DNA of 64,000 nucleotides from Spongiactinospora rosea (GCF_003315795.1 NZ_QMEY01000006.1:346149-410148), one strand, 5' to 3'. Counted from the stretch's first letter, positions 14,893 to 25,927 are shown. The notes: a model not told the origin generated them from the letters alone. Program-made: numbers and translations.

Positions 14893-14917
14893 GACCGCGA
14901 AAGGCCCCCGTGCGGTC
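14893..14917. terminator. Weak hairpin downstream of rbpA
   Basis: Inverted repeat GACCGC / GCGGTC with a 13-base loop, 31 bases beyond the rbpA stop and before the GNAT start on the same strand. No T-run; a terminator role is tentative. Confidence 0.3.
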
Positions 14918-14947
14918 ATCACCGCCCGAGGACCGGGGCGCGGCGGG

Positions 14948-15295
14948 TCAGTAAATGGTGCGGGGGGAGGTGCGCAGGCGCTCAAGCGCCTCGGCCAGGA
15001 TCGCCGCGCCGTCCTTGTCGCTGCGGCGCTCCTTCACGTAGGCCAGGTGCGTCTTGTAGGGCTCGTTCCTCGGCGGCGCGGGCGGGTTGTTCTGGTCCTG
15101 CCCGGCGGGCAGGCCGCAGCGCGGGCAGTCCCAGAACTCGGGGACCGCCGCGTCACTGGCGAAGCTGGGGCGCGTCTCGTGCATGTTGGCGCACCAGAAC
15201 GGGACCCGGACACGTGGAGCTGCCTCGCCGCGCTCGGCCTCCCCCATCGGGCCGGCGCCGACTCGGCTGCCACGGATCGCGTTGCCACTACCCAC
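14948..15295 (-). CDS. rbpA: RNA polymerase-binding protein RbpA
   Basis: A 115-residue RbpA, which binds the RNA polymerase beta subunit and principal sigma factor, stabilises the open complex and raises basal transcription. Visible are the N-terminal GSGNAIRGSRVG tail, the core with the zinc-type pairs (FWCANMHE, FWDCPRCGLPAG) and the sigma-interaction helix at the end (ERRSDKDGAAILAEALERLR). GTG at 15295 is preceded by GAGGAG. The leader contains a tight hairpin at 15318-15335 (CCCCGCG / CGCGGGG). In streptomycetes rbpA is sigma-R dependent; I see no clear GGAAT/GTT pair here. Confidence 0.95.
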   Translation of the reverse strand: MGSGNAIRGSRVGAGPMGEAERGEAAPRVRVPFWCANMHETRPSFASDAAVPEFWDCPRCGLPAGQDQNNPPAPPRNEPYKTHLAYVKERRSDKDGAAILAEALERLRTSPRTIY

Positions 15296-15351
15296 GGATG
15301 AACTCCTCGCTCGATCGCCCCGCGAAAGCGCGGGGGAGAATCTCTGTCACA

Positions 15352-15376
15352 GGCCGCCCTTAGCGCCAGGGCGGCC
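15352..15376. terminator. Perfect 9-bp hairpin after secG
   Basis: GGCCGCCCT / AGGGCGGCC with a 7-base loop, 59 bases beyond the secG stop. It closes the gap-pgk-tpiA-secG run and separates it from rbpA. Confidence 0.65.
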
Positions 15377-15434
15377 GAATCCGGCCGTCACCGGCCCGCG
15401 ACCAGCCGTCGCGGGCGGGACTCGGACTCCGGTC

Positions 15435-15665
15435 TCAGGGGCGAAGTATCAGGCCCAGCGCGACGATGCAGATGAACCACACCGCGCCCGTGATGATGGT
15501 GAGCCGGTCGAGGTTGCGCTCGACCACAGAAGACCCGCCGAACGACGAGGAGAACCCGCCGCCGAACATGTCAGAGAGGCCACCGCCCTTGCCCTTGTGC
15601 AGCAGGACGAGCAGCACCATGATCATGCTCGACAGGATCAGCGCGATGGAGATTCCGATTGTCAC
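15435..15665 (-). CDS. secG: Protein translocase subunit SecG
   Basis: A 76-residue SecG, the small non-essential subunit of the SecYEG channel. Two membrane segments (about 5-22 and 55-74) flank a Gly/Ser-rich loop, GKGGGLSDMFGGG, the family hallmark. GTG at 15665 gives the standard N-terminus; the frame extends upstream without protein character. It follows tpiA on the same strand at 133 bases, the conserved actinobacterial order. Confidence 0.93.
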   Translation of the reverse strand: MTIGISIALILSSMIMVLLVLLHKGKGGGLSDMFGGGFSSSFGGSSVVERNLDRLTIITGAVWFICIVALGLILRP

Positions 15666-15798
15666 CGTAGACCTGTTCCCTTGTGCGCGTCCCCGCGTCC
15701 GGGGCGCGATCCCTAACACGACGTCGCCGGCGTGACGATTCAAACCTGCTCTACGAGGGTACGACGCGAACACGCGCCGCACCCTCCGAACGGCTTAG

Positions 15799-16578
15799 TT
15801 AACCTGACAATTCGCCGAAACGGCAAATTTTCACAAACTCTGCGGGATCAAGACTGGCACCGCCGACAAGAGCGCCGTCCACATCGGGCATCGCCATGAT
15901 CCCGGCGACGTTGTCAGACTTCACCGAGCCACCGTAAAGAATACGGATCGCGGCGGCGACATCGCCGTCGTACAGCTCGGCGAGTCGCACGCGCAGGGCC
16001 CCGCAGACCTCCTGGGCGTCATCGGGCGTGGCGACCTCACCGGTGCCGATCGCCCAGACCGGCTCATAGGCCACGACCAGCGAGGCCGCCTGCTCGGCGG
16101 TGACCTTCGCCAGCGCGCCGTCGAGCTGCGCGACGCTGTGCGCGACCTGGCCGCCCGCCTGACGGACCGGCAGTCCCTCGCCGACGCACAGGATGGGCGT
16201 GAGCGAGTGCCGGTAGGCCGCCAGGACCTTGGCGTTGACCAGCTCGTCGCCCTCGGCGTGGTACTGGCGGCGCTCGGAGTGGCCGATCACCGCGTAGGTG
16301 CAGCCCAGCTTGGCGAGCATGGCCGCGGAGATCTCGCCGGTATAGGCGCCGGAGTCGTGCGGGGAGACGTCCTGCGCGCCGTACACGATGCGCAGTTTGT
16401 CGCCGTCCACGAGGGTCTGCACGCTGCGCAGGTCCGTGAACGGCGGCAGCACGGCCACCTCGACCGCGTCGAAATCCTTGCCGGTGAGCGAAAAAGCCAG
16501 CTTCTGCACATGGTTGATGGCCTCAAGGTGGTTGAGGTTCATCTTCCAGTTGCCGGCGAACAAGGGTGTGCGCGCCAT
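15799..16578 (-). CDS. tpiA: Triosephosphate isomerase
   Basis: A 259-residue TIM barrel that interconverts dihydroxyacetone phosphate and glyceraldehyde 3-phosphate. Signatures: FAGNWKMN at the start (Asn/Lys), VIGHSERR (catalytic His), [12 protein letters not shown] (catalytic Glu), LYGGSVK phosphate loop. GGAGGA precedes the ATG and lies only a few bases before the pgk stop at 16584, so it is co-transcribed with pgk and gap. Confidence 0.97.
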   Translation of the reverse strand: MARTPLFAGNWKMNLNHLEAINHVQKLAFSLTGKDFDAVEVAVLPPFTDLRSVQTLVDGDKLRIVYGAQDVSPHDSGAYTGEISAAMLAKLGCTYAVIGHSERRQYHAEGDELVNAKVLAAYRHSLTPILCVGEGLPVRQAGGQVAHSVAQLDGALAKVTAEQAASLVVAYEPVWAIGTGEVATPDDAQEVCGALRVRLAELYDGDVAAAIRILYGGSVKSDNVAGIMAMPDVDGALVGGASLDPAEFVKICRFGELSG

Positions 16579-16583
16579 GATCG

Positions 16584-17785
16584 TCAGTCCTCCAGCGCCG
16601 CGAGACCGGGCAGCGTCTTGCCCTCAAGGTATTCCAGGCTGGCCCCGCCGCCCGTGGAGATGTGCGAGAAGCCGTCTTCGGGGAAGCCCAGCGTGCGGAC
16701 GGCGGCGACCACGTCACCGCCGCCGACCACGGTGAAGGCGTCGGAGGCGACCAGCGCCTCGGCCACCGCGCGGGTGCCCCCGGCGAACGCCTCGAACTCG
16801 AAGACGCCCATCGGGCCGTTCCAGAACACCGTGCCCGCCCCGGCCAGCTTGGCGGCGAACAGCTCACGGGTGCGCGGGCCGATGTCCAGGCCCTCGCGGT
16901 CGGCCGGGATGGCCGTGGCGGCCACCGCCTCGTGCGGCGCGTCGGCGGCGAACTCCGTCGCGGCCAGCACGTCCACCGGCAGCACCAGCTCCACGCCGCG
17001 CTTGGCGGCCTCGTCGATGAAGCCGCGCACCTGGTCGAGCTGGTCCTTCTGCAGGATCGAGCCGCCCACCTCGTGGCCCTGGGCCGCGAGGAAGGTGTAG
17101 GCCATGCCGCCGCCGACCAGCAGCCGGTCGACCTTGGTGAGCAGGTTGGCGATCACGCCGAGCTTGTCGGAGACCTTCGCCCCGCCCAGCACGACCACGT
17201 ACGGCCGGGCCGGCTCGACGGTGAGCCGGCGCAGCACCTCGACCTCGGCCAGCACCAGGCCGCCCGCCGCGTGCGGCAGGATCTTCGGCACGTCGTAGAC
17301 GCTGGCGTGCTTGCGGTGGACCGCGCCGAAGCCGTCGCCGACGTACAGCTCGGCCAGGGCGGCCAGCCTCTCGGCGAACGCGCCGCGCTCGGCGTCGTCC
17401 TTGGACTCCTCGCCCGGCTCGAAGCGGAGGTTCTCCAGCAGCGCGACCCGGCCGTCGGCCAGGCCCGCAACCGTGCTCCGCGCGGACTCGCCGACCACGT
17501 CGGCGGCGAAGGCGACCTCCCCCGCGACGCCCTCGGCGGCCAGCAGCTCACCGAGGCGCGCGGCGACCGGCCGCAGGGAGTACTTGGCGTTGGGCGATCC
17601 CTTGGGCCTGCCCAGGTGGGCGCAGACGATGACCCGCGCGCCGCGGGCGGCGAGGTCCTTGATCGTCGGCACCGAGGCCCGGATCCGGCCGTCGTCGGTG
17701 ATGGTCTCCCCGTCGAGCGGCACGTTGAGGTCGGCGCGTACCAGGACGCGCCGCCCCTTCACGTCGAGTTGGCTGGCCGCGCGCA

Positions 17786-17786
<1 letters not shown>
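16584..17786 (-). CDS. pgk: Phosphoglycerate kinase
   Basis: A 400-residue two-domain kinase of glycolysis making ATP and 3-phosphoglycerate from 1,3-bisphosphoglycerate. [13 protein letters not shown], the substrate site [22 protein letters not shown] and the nucleotide-binding [10 protein letters not shown] plus GGGDVVAA and STGGGASLE are all present. Its ATG overlaps the gap stop (ATGA), so translation is probably coupled. Confidence 0.97.
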
Positions 17787-18871
<1,085 letters not shown>

Positions 18872-18884
18872 CTATCGAACTTAA

Positions 18885-18900
18885 ATTGGTGTAGACCACT
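18885..18900. promoter_or_regulatory. DasR-like (dre) site upstream of gap
   Basis: On the minus strand the 16-mer AGTGGTCTACACCAAT matches the published dre consensus ACTGGTCTAGACCACT at 13 of 16 positions, including the TGGTCTA and ACCA arms. DasR is the GntR-family GlcNAc-responsive regulator of actinomycetes, and glycolytic control by it would be sensible. Only a motif match; the half-site could also serve another GntR protein. Confidence 0.5.
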
Positions 18901-19004
18901 TCTGGGTCCCCTGATTGAGATCGCGATTCCCGGACGCGTGGGGCAGCCGTGAAGTAGAGTGCCCGCCCTGTCCATGTTCACCACAACTGTCCGAGGAACC
19001 CCCC

Positions 19005-19577
19005 ATGGCACACAGCGACACCACACCCCGATCCGGCCTCGTCGCCGGAATCGCGGTCGGCCTCATCGCGACCGTGGTCGGGGCGGGCGCCTACGGCGCG
19101 ATAGTTGTCATCACCGGTCGCGAACTCGGCATCGCCGCGATCGGCATCGGCGTCATCATCGGCGTGGCCATGATGGCCGTGCGGCCCACCAGCCCGGTCC
19201 TTCCCGTGCTGGCGGCGCTGTTCGCCCTCATCGGCTGCGTCCTTGGCCAGATCGGCGCCGTGACCCAGCTCCTCATCAACGAACTGGCCAAGCAGAACAT
19301 CACGATGGGCCATACCGAGGCCCTGACGAACGTCGTCGGCGGCTTCAGCGGCTTCATCGCCGAAGAGCCGATCATGCTGCTGTTCTGGGTGATCAGCGCG
19401 GCGGCCGGGTTCAGCTTCGTCAACAACAAGGTCAAGGCCGCCCGTGCCGCCGACCTGGAGCCTCAGGCGGGCGACAAGGAGCCCGGCGGACCGATGCCGA
19501 GCTCCTTCGGGACCCCAGGTCAGGCCCCGGTGGGCACGCCGCCGCAGGACGACGGCGCGAAGCACCCCGGCGCCTGA
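19005..19577 (+). CDS. Membrane protein of unknown function
   Basis: A 190-residue protein with four probable membrane segments: LVAGIAVGLIATVVGAGAYG, IAAIGIGVIIGVAMMAV, VLPVLAALFALIGCVLGQIG and PIMLLFWVISAAAGFSFV. The C-terminus is Pro/Gly-rich and probably cytoplasmic. ATG 19005 has GAGGAA at seven bases. Homologues sit beside gap/whiA in other actinomycetes, but I know of no assigned function. Divergent from gap, converging with whiA. Confidence 0.8.
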   Translation: MAHSDTTPRSGLVAGIAVGLIATVVGAGAYGAIVVITGRELGIAAIGIGVIIGVAMMAVRPTSPVLPVLAALFALIGCVLGQIGAVTQLLINELAKQNITMGHTEALTNVVGGFSGFIAEEPIMLLFWVISAAAGFSFVNNKVKAARAADLEPQAGDKEPGGPMPSSFGTPGQAPVGTPPQDDGAKHPGA

Positions 19578-19650
19578 CCATCGCACATCGCACAGCGCGA
19601 CCCCGGGCGCCCCGGACCCCGCCCGCCCGGGCACATCCGCCGCTACGCCG

Positions 19651-20631
19651 TCACGTGGAGAGCATCTCGACCGTCAGATTGGCCTCGGTGTTGGGCACGC
19701 CCATCTCCACCGCGCGCTTGTCGGCCATGGCCAGCAGCCGCCGGATCCGCCCGGCGATCGCGTCCTTGGTGAGCGGCGGGTCGGCGATCTGTCCCAGTTC
19801 TTCCAGCGACGCCTGCTTGTGCTCGACCCGCAGCCGCCCGGCGATCACCAGATGCTCGGGAGCGTCGTCGCCGAGGATCTCCAGCGCCCGCTGCACCCTC
19901 GCCCCCGCGGCCACCGCCGCGCGGGCCGACCTGCGGAGGTTGGCGTCGTCGAAGTTGGCCAGCCGGTTGGCGGTGGCGCGCACCTCGCGGCGCATCCGCC
20001 GCTCCTCCCAGGCCAGCACGCTGTCGTGGGCGCCGAGCCGGGTCAGCAGCGCGCTGATGGCGTCGCCGTCGCGGACGACCACGCGGTCCACGCCGCGCAC
20101 CTCGCGCGCCTTGGCGTGGATCTTCAGCCGCCGCGCCGCGCCCACCAGCGCGAGCGCCGCCTCCGGGCCGGGGCAGGTCACCTCCAGCGACATCGACCTG
20201 CCGGGCTCGGTGAGCGACCCGTGCGCCAGGAACGCGCCCCGCCACGCGGCCTCGGCATCGCACGTCGCCCCCGCGACGACCTGCCGGGGCAGGCCGCGCA
20301 CCGGACGCCCGTGGTTGTCGATCAAGCCGGTCTGCCGGGCCAGCGCCTCGCCGTCGCGGTAGACGCGCACGACGTACCGGGACCCCTTGCGCAACCCCGC
20401 GGGCGCGAGGACCAGGACCTCGGCCTTGTGCCCGAAGACCTCCCCGATGTCCCGGATCAGCCGGCGGGCCGTGGCGTTGGTGTCGAGCTCGGCCTCGATC
20501 ACGATGCGGCCGCCCACCAGGTGCAGGCCGCTGGCGAAGCGGAGCAGCGTCGAGACCTCCGCCTTGCGGCAACAGGGCTTGAGCACCGATAGGCGGCTCA
20601 GCTCGTCTTTCACCACACCTGTCATGGCCAT
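19651..20631 (-). CDS. whiA: DNA-binding developmental regulator WhiA
   Basis: A 326-residue WhiA, a LAGLIDADG-homing-endonuclease-like fold fused to a C-terminal DNA-binding helix-turn-helix. It acts with WhiB to start sporulation septation in streptomycetes and is conserved in most Gram-positives. Visible: VKDELSRL start, [18 protein letters not shown], the YHLE-type middle, and the end [26 protein letters not shown] lies before the ATG. It is followed upstream in the run by yvcK and rapZ, the conserved order. Confidence 0.96.
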   Translation of the reverse strand: MAMTGVVKDELSRLSVLKPCCRKAEVSTLLRFASGLHLVGGRIVIEAELDTNATARRLIRDIGEVFGHKAEVLVLAPAGLRKGSRYVVRVYRDGEALARQTGLIDNHGRPVRGLPRQVVAGATCDAEAAWRGAFLAHGSLTEPGRSMSLEVTCPGPEAALALVGAARRLKIHAKAREVRGVDRVVVRDGDAISALLTRLGAHDSVLAWEERRMRREVRATANRLANFDDANLRRSARAAVAAGARVQRALEILGDDAPEHLVIAGRLRVEHKQASLEELGQIADPPLTKDAIAGRIRRLLAMADKRAVEMGVPNTEANLTVEMLST

Positions 20632-20703
20632 GTGCGTTAGTCCTCCCCCATACAGACCCGGCTCACAGCAGTCTCTCGCACTCGCCGCGCGCGCTGACCA
20701 GGA

Positions 20704-21693
20704 TCAACGCTTCTCATGGAAAATCTCGTCAAGGACCGATGCAAGACGTCGTGCATCGTGCCTGGGCGAGCCGTCGGACCTGGCGACCTCGGCCGTGATC
20801 AGCCGGGCGCCCATGGCGACCGCGGCCTTCTCCAGCTCCTCGTGGTCGTCGACCACCCCGGTGTCGGCGAGCACGATGTCCAGGTGCAGCGCGGGGGCGT
20901 GCTGCCGCAGCACCTCAAGGTGCTGCTGTGGGGAGAAGCCGTCGGTCTCGCCCTGCTGGGGCGCGAGGTTGAGCGCGACCAGCCGCCTGGCCCGCGTCTC
21001 GTGCAGGGCCTGGGCCAGCTTGGGGACCATCAGGTGCGGCAGCACGCTGGTGAACCACGAACCCGGGCCGAAGATCACCCAGTCGGCCTCGCGCACCGCC
21101 TGGATGGCCTGCGGCGAGGCCGGGGGGTCGGGCGGGACCAGCGAGATCGCCCGCACCCGGCCGGGGGTGGAGGCGCAGGCCACCTGCCCGCGTACGGTCG
21201 AGACCCGGCCCTCAAGCTCCACCTCGGCCACGATGTCGAGCGGCACCGAGGCCATCGGCAGCACCCGGCCGTGCGCCCCGAGGAGCCGCCCCACCCAGTC
21301 CAGCCCGGCCACGGGGTCGTCGAGCAGCTCCCACAGGGCCACGATGAGCAGGTTGCCCACCGCGTGCCCGTGCAGGTCGCCCTCGCTGCGGAAGCGGTGT
21401 TGCACCACCTCGCTCCAGGTGCGGCCCCAGTCGTCGTCGCCGCACAGCGCGGCCAGCGCCATCCGCAGGTCGCCCGGTGGCAGCACGCCCAGCTCACGGC
21501 GCAGCCGGCCGCTGGACCCGCCGTCGTCGGCCACCGTCACCACGGCGGACAGCTCCGAGGTCACCCGGCGTAACGCCGACAGCGAGGCGTACAGTCCGTG
21601 CCCGCCGCCGAGCGCCACCACCCGCGGCCCCGCGGAGACGCCAGGTCTGGACGGTGCGGGCGGCGCGGGGGGATCGTCGTTCGGGCGGCTCAC
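20704..21693 (-). CDS. yvcK: YvcK/CofD-family uridine diphosphate-sugar-binding protein (gluconeogenesis factor)
   Basis: A 329-residue CofD/YvcK-type protein. VVALGGGHGLYASLSALR and TVADDGGSSGRLRRELG are the nucleotide-sugar binding motifs; PGDLRMALAAL, GHAVGNLL and WVIFGPGSWFTSVLPHL follow. In Bacillus and mycobacteria (CuvA) it links cell-wall synthesis to central carbon metabolism. GTG 21693 overlaps the rapZ stop (GTGA). A longer frame to 21801 would overlap rapZ by over 100 bases. Confidence 0.93.
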   Translation of the reverse strand: MSRPNDDPPAPPAPSRPGVSAGPRVVALGGGHGLYASLSALRRVTSELSAVVTVADDGGSSGRLRRELGVLPPGDLRMALAALCGDDDWGRTWSEVVQHRFRSEGDLHGHAVGNLLIVALWELLDDPVAGLDWVGRLLGAHGRVLPMASVPLDIVAEVELEGRVSTVRGQVACASTPGRVRAISLVPPDPPASPQAIQAVREADWVIFGPGSWFTSVLPHLMVPKLAQALHETRARRLVALNLAPQQGETDGFSPQQHLEVLRQHAPALHLDIVLADTGVVDDHEELEKAAVAMGARLITAEVARSDGSPRHDARRLASVLDEIFHEKR

Positions 21694-22571
21694 TCCCGGC
21701 CCACATCCCGGTGACTCACCTGGACCTCCATCTGCCGGTCGCGCAATCGCCCGGCGATCTGCTCGGCCATGGCGACGCTCCGGTGCTTTCCGCCGGTACA
21801 TCCCACCGCAAGCGTGGCATAGCCCTTGCCCTCGCGCGAGTAGCCCGCCGCGACGATGCCGAGGACCTCCTCGTACGCGTCCAGGAACTGCTTGGCGCCC
21901 GGCTGGTTGAGCACGTAGTCGCGCACCGGGGCGTCCAGCCCGTTCATCGGCCGGAGCTCGGGCACCCAGTGCGGGTTGGGCAGGAACCGGCAGTCGATCA
22001 CCAGGTCGGCATCGACCGGCATGCCGTACTTGTAGCCGAAGGAGACCACGTTGATCCGCAGCCCCGGCCGGTCCTCGCCGCCGAAGAACGCCACGATCTT
22101 GTGGCGCAGCTCGTGCACGTTGAGCGAGGAGGTGTCGATCACCAGGTCGGCGTTGGCCCGGACGTCGCGCAGGATGCCGCGCTCGCGGGCGATGCCGTCG
22201 ACCAGTCGCCCCTCCCCCTGCAGCGGGTGCGGCCTGCGGACGTTTTCGAACCGTCGCACCAGCTCCTCGTCGCCCGCCTCCAGGAAGACGACGCGCACCC
22301 CCACGCCGCGCCCCTCCAGCTCCTCGATCGCCACGTTGAGGTCGCTGGTGAAGGCGAGGCTGCGCACGTCGACCACGGCGGCGACCTTGTCGGCCGCGAG
22401 TTTGGCCCGGCCGACCTCTTCGGCCAGGGAGAACAGCATCCCGGGCGGCAGGTTGTCGATGACGAACCAGCCAAGGTCCTCAAGGGCCTTGGCGGCGGTG
22501 CTTCGCCCCGCGCCGGACATGCCGGTGACGATGACGAACGCCGGTTCGCCCCCTTTGGCGGTGGCGTTCAT
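21690..22571 (-). CDS. rapZ: RNase adapter / nucleotide-binding protein RapZ
   Basis: A 293-residue RapZ (YvcJ). The N-terminal P-loop reads GMSGAGRSTAAK, with Arg where many kinases have the first Lys, a common actinobacterial form. FVIDNLPP, DVRSLAF, the Walker-B-like VVFLEAGDEEL, and the C-terminal SFGYKYGMP, DCRFLPNPHW and CTGGKHRSV are present. In E. coli it presents sRNAs to RNase E; in actinomycetes its role is open. Third gene from the 3' end of the uvrC-rapZ-yvcK-whiA run. Confidence 0.94.
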   Translation of the reverse strand: MNATAKGGEPAFVIVTGMSGAGRSTAAKALEDLGWFVIDNLPPGMLFSLAEEVGRAKLAADKVAAVVDVRSLAFTSDLNVAIEELEGRGVGVRVVFLEAGDEELVRRFENVRRPHPLQGEGRLVDGIARERGILRDVRANADLVIDTSSLNVHELRHKIVAFFGGEDRPGLRINVVSFGYKYGMPVDADLVIDCRFLPNPHWVPELRPMNGLDAPVRDYVLNQPGAKQFLDAYEEVLGIVAAGYSREGKGYATLAVGCTGGKHRSVAMAEQIAGRLRDRQMEVQVSHRDVGRE

Positions 22572-22584
22572 GGCTCTTCCCCCC

Positions 22585-24507
22585 TCATGAGGACCTCAGT
22601 GAGGACATGATCACCTCGGCCAGCGCGGGCCCGATGCCGGGCACCTCGCAGATATCCTCCACCGTGGCGTCACGCAGCCGTTTGACCGAACCGAAGTGCC
22701 GCAGCAGCGCCTGCCTGCGGGCGGGCCCCAGCCCCGGCACACCGTCCAGCTCGCTCTCCTTGACGCCCTTGGCGCGCTTGGACCGATGGTAGGTGATGGC
22801 GAAGCGGTGCGCCTCGTCACGGACCCGCTGGAGCAGGTAAAGGCCCTCGCTCGTGCGGGGCAGGATCACCGGCTGGTCATCGCCCGCGGGCCAGACCTCC
22901 TCCAGCCGCTTGGCCAGGCCGCACACCGCAACGTCGTCGACGCCCAGCTCGTCGAGCGCCCGCTGGGCGGCGGCGGCCTGGGCCGGGCCGCCGTCCACGA
23001 CCACGAGGTTGGGCGGGTAGGCGAACTTGCGCGGGCGGCCGGTCTCGGGGTCGATCGGCTCGCCGCCGGGCTCGGGGCCCAGCTCGCCGGTGGCGCTGCG
23101 CTCCTCCAGGTAGCGCTTGAAGCGCCGCGAGATCACCTCGTGGATCGAGGCGACATCGCCCTGCCCGGACAGGCCGCGGATCGAGAAGCGGCGGTATTCG
23201 CTCTTGCGGGCCAGGCCGTCTTCGAAGACGACCATGGAGGCCACCACGTCGTCGCCCATGGTGTGGGACACGTCGTAGCACTCGATGCGCAGCGGCGCCT
23301 GGTCCAGGGCGAGCCCGTCGGCGATCTCCTGGAGCGCCTTGCTGCGAGTGGTCAGATCGCTGGCCCGGCGCAGCTTGTGCTGGGCCAGCGCCTCCTTGGC
23401 GTTGCGCTCGACCGTCTCCATCAGGGTCTTCTTGTCGCCGCGCTGCGGCACCCTGACCTCGACCCTGGCCTTGCGCTGCTCGCCGAGCAGCTCGGCCACC
23501 GCGTCGGCGTCGGGCGGCAGCGCGGGCACCAGCACCTCGCGGGGCAGCGCCTCCGGCGCGGCGTCGCCGTACATCTGCAGCAGGAAGTGCTCGACCAGCT
23601 CGCCGGGGGAGGTCTCCTCGACCTTGTCCACCACCCACCCGCGCTGCCCGCGGATGCGCCCGCCGCGCACGTAGAAGACCTGGACGGCGGCTTCGAGCTG
23701 GTCGTCGGCCAGCGCGATGACGTCGGCGTCGGTGCCCTCACCGAGGACCACCGACTGCTTTTCCAGCGCCCGCTGCAGGGCCTGGACGTCGTCGCGCAGC
23801 CGGGCCGCGCGCTCGAATTCCTCCGCCGCGGCGGCCTCGCGCATCTCGCGCTCCAGGCGCTTGATGAAGCGGCCGGTGTTGCCCGCCATGAAGTCGCAGA
23901 AGTCGTCGGCGAGCGCCCGGTGTTCCTGCTCGGTCACCCGGGCCACGCAGGGCGCGGAGCACTTGTCGATGTATCCGAGCAGGCAGGGGCGGCCGATCTG
24001 GCCCGCCCGCTTGAAGACGCCCGCCGAGCAGGTGCGCACGGGGAACACCCGCAGCAGCAGGTCGACGGTCTCGCGGATGGCCCACGCGTGCGAGTAGGGG
24101 CCGAAGTAGCGGGTGCCCCTGCGCTTGGCGCCGCGCATCACCTGGACCCTGGGGAAGGTCTCGTCCATGGTGACCGCGAGGTAGGGGTAGGACTTGTCGT
24201 CGCGGTACTTGACGTTGAAGCGGGGGTCGAACTCCTTGATCCAGGAGTATTCGAGCTGGAGCGCCTCGACCTCGGTGTTGACCACCGTCCAGTCGACGGC
24301 CGCGGCGGTGGTGAGCATGGTCTGCGTGCGCGGGTGCAGGCCGGCGAAGTCGGCGAAGTAGGAGTTGAGCCGCTGGCGCAGGCTCTTGGCCTTGCCCACG
24401 TAGATGACCCGGCCGCCGGGGTCGGTGAAGCGGTAGACCCCCGGCGACTCCGGTATCGATCCGGCTGCCGGGCGGAAGCTCAAGGGGCTGCTCGCGGTTC
24501 TCGCCAC
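22585..24507 (-). CDS. uvrC: Excinuclease ABC subunit C
   Basis: A 640-residue UvrC, which makes both incisions in nucleotide excision repair. GIY-YIG domain at the start ([20 protein letters not shown]), a Cys cluster ([25 protein letters not shown]), the UVR motif, the RNase H-like endonuclease ([23 protein letters not shown]), and a C-terminal helix-hairpin-helix pair ([25 protein letters not shown]). I chose GTG 24507; further upstream the frame has no family similarity. It is 13 bases before rapZ. Confidence 0.96.
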   Translation of the reverse strand: MARTASSPLSFRPAAGSIPESPGVYRFTDPGGRVIYVGKAKSLRQRLNSYFADFAGLHPRTQTMLTTAAAVDWTVVNTEVEALQLEYSWIKEFDPRFNVKYRDDKSYPYLAVTMDETFPRVQVMRGAKRRGTRYFGPYSHAWAIRETVDLLLRVFPVRTCSAGVFKRAGQIGRPCLLGYIDKCSAPCVARVTEQEHRALADDFCDFMAGNTGRFIKRLEREMREAAAAEEFERAARLRDDVQALQRALEKQSVVLGEGTDADVIALADDQLEAAVQVFYVRGGRIRGQRGWVVDKVEETSPGELVEHFLLQMYGDAAPEALPREVLVPALPPDADAVAELLGEQRKARVEVRVPQRGDKKTLMETVERNAKEALAQHKLRRASDLTTRSKALQEIADGLALDQAPLRIECYDVSHTMGDDVVASMVVFEDGLARKSEYRRFSIRGLSGQGDVASIHEVISRRFKRYLEERSATGELGPEPGGEPIDPETGRPRKFAYPPNLVVVDGGPAQAAAAQRALDELGVDDVAVCGLAKRLEEVWPAGDDQPVILPRTSEGLYLLQRVRDEAHRFAITYHRSKRAKGVKESELDGVPGLGPARRQALLRHFGSVKRLRDATVEDICEVPGIGPALAEVIMSSLRSS

Positions 24508-24600
24508 GATTGAAAGCCTATCGGCCCTCACCGACAGAGCGGCGCGCCCGAATGCCCTGCCCCGCCTGCCCTCGCGCGCGCGGCCCGCCGGGCCCATGCC

Positions 24601-24648
24601 GCATGCCCTGCCCGGGAAGGGCGGTGTGCCCTCCCGGACAGGGCATGC
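24601..24648. terminator. Long hairpin between Rieske lipoprotein gene and uvrC
   Basis: GCATGCCCT at 24601 pairs with AGGGCATGC at 24640, and a second inner stem (CCGGGA..GGGC with GCCC..CCCGG) continues it. It begins ten bases beyond the Rieske stop, so it most likely ends that transcript. Confidence 0.7.
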
Positions 24649-24657
24649 GCGCACGGC

Positions 24658-25176
24658 TCAGGCCAGGGAGATCGCGTCGCCCTCGACCTTGATCTGCTTC
24701 GCCGGGAGCGGCTCGGTCGCGGGCCCGGCCGCCACCGAACCGTCGGCGATCTTGAACTTGCTCCCGTGGCAGGGGCAGTTGATCGTCCCGCCGCTGACGT
24801 CTTCGACCGCGCACCCCTTGTGGGTGCAGGCCACACTGAACGCCTTGTACTCCCCCGCCGTGGGCTGCGTGACGACGATCTGCTGCTCCTTGAAGATCGC
24901 GCCACCGCCCTCGGGGATGTCGGACGTCCGCGCGAATCCGCCCGCGCCGCCGCTCTCGCCCGTCGCCGAGGCCGAGGGGGCGGACGGCGCGGACGACGTG
25001 GACGCGGTGGCCGAGTCGGTGCCGCCAGTGCCGCCGGGATCGCCGTACGACGAGCACGCGGCCAGCACGGCCACCAGGCCCGCGCCTCCCGCGCCCACGA
25101 CCAGCACGCGGCGCGTGGGGTCCGAGGCCGCCGTCTGCGGCTGCGCGGCGTTCGGCCCGGCTGAGAGGTCGCTCAT
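24658..25176 (-). CDS. Rieske [2Fe-2S] lipoprotein, Tat type (copy 1)
   Basis: A 172-residue exported Rieske protein. The N-terminus has a twin-arginine TRRVLVV motif, a hydrophobic core and a lipobox (VLAAC), so it should be folded with its cluster, exported by Tat and lipid-anchored. A Ser/Ala/Thr linker follows, then the Rieske domain with CTHKGC and CPCHGSKF (two Cys and two His ligands). ATG 25176 has GGGGAGG at seven bases. It may pass electrons at the membrane, but no partner oxidase is adjacent. A paralogue lies 173 bases upstream. Confidence 0.9.
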   Translation of the reverse strand: MSDLSAGPNAAQPQTAASDPTRRVLVVGAGGAGLVAVLAACSSYGDPGGTGGTDSATASTSSAPSAPSASATGESGGAGGFARTSDIPEGGGAIFKEQQIVVTQPTAGEYKAFSVACTHKGCAVEDVSGGTINCPCHGSKFKIADGSVAAGPATEPLPAKQIKVEGDAISLA

Positions 25177-25349
25177 CGCGCGCCTCCCCGAGGTCCGGAC
25201 CCGACATTCGGTGCGTGTCGCCACCTGTTCCTCACAAGCCCCTCCAGTGGTGTTTCCTTACATTGACGTACGGATAAGACCGTCCGAAGGTTTCAGCTTG
25301 CTCGGCCCGGATCCCCGGTTCCATGCACATTTACCAAAAAGGTGTGATG

Positions 25350-25790
25350 TCAGCCGACGACGATGCCGTCGTTCTGCACCTTGAGCGGGAAGGCCACCAG
25401 CGGAGCCTCCGCGGGACCGGCCACGCACTTGCCCGAGTCGATGGCGAACTGGCTGCCGTGGCAGGGGCACTCGATCACGCCGTCCCTGACCCGCCCGACG
25501 GCGCAGCCCGCGTGCGGGCAGGTCGCCGTGTACGCCTTGAACACCCCGGCGCTCGGCTGGGTGACCACGAGCTTCCAGTCGTCGAACACCTTGCCTCCGC
25601 CGACCGGGATGTCCGCGGTCTTGGCGATGACCTTCCCCTTGATCCCCGGCGGCACGGCCGGGGTGGCGGGCGCGTTCGAGCCGCAGGCCCCCAGTACGGC
25701 GGCCCCGCAGGTCACGCCCACGGCGCCGAGCGCGCCACGGCGCGTCAGGTCACGTCCGGGCATGACGAGACCACGCCTTGAATCCGACAT
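25350..25790 (-). CDS. Rieske [2Fe-2S] lipoprotein, Tat type (copy 2)
   Basis: A 146-residue paralogue of the neighbouring Rieske protein. It has a TRRGALG twin-arginine motif, lipobox VLGAC, and Rieske motifs CPHAGC and CPCHGSQF. The shared stretches IPVGGGKVF / IPEGGGAIF and VVTQP-AGV-KAY show recent kinship. The linker is shorter than in copy 1. ATG 25790 is preceded by GAGGAGGG. Same strand as copy 1 with a 173-base gap, so either one transcript or two promoters. Confidence 0.9.
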   Translation of the reverse strand: MSDSRRGLVMPGRDLTRRGALGAVGVTCGAAVLGACGSNAPATPAVPPGIKGKVIAKTADIPVGGGKVFDDWKLVVTQPSAGVFKAYTATCPHAGCAVGRVRDGVIECPCHGSQFAIDSGKCVAGPAEAPLVAFPLKVQNDGIVVG

Positions 25791-25927
25791 GATGTTGCGG
25801 CCCTCCTCGCAACTCCCCCGATCAACCGGGCTCGCACCAGCGTATTGACCGCCCTCCTCGCCCCGCGATCCAGCCCTCTCCCGCCGCCGCGGCGAAACTG
25901 TCGGTGCCGGGGGCCACACTTGTCCCC

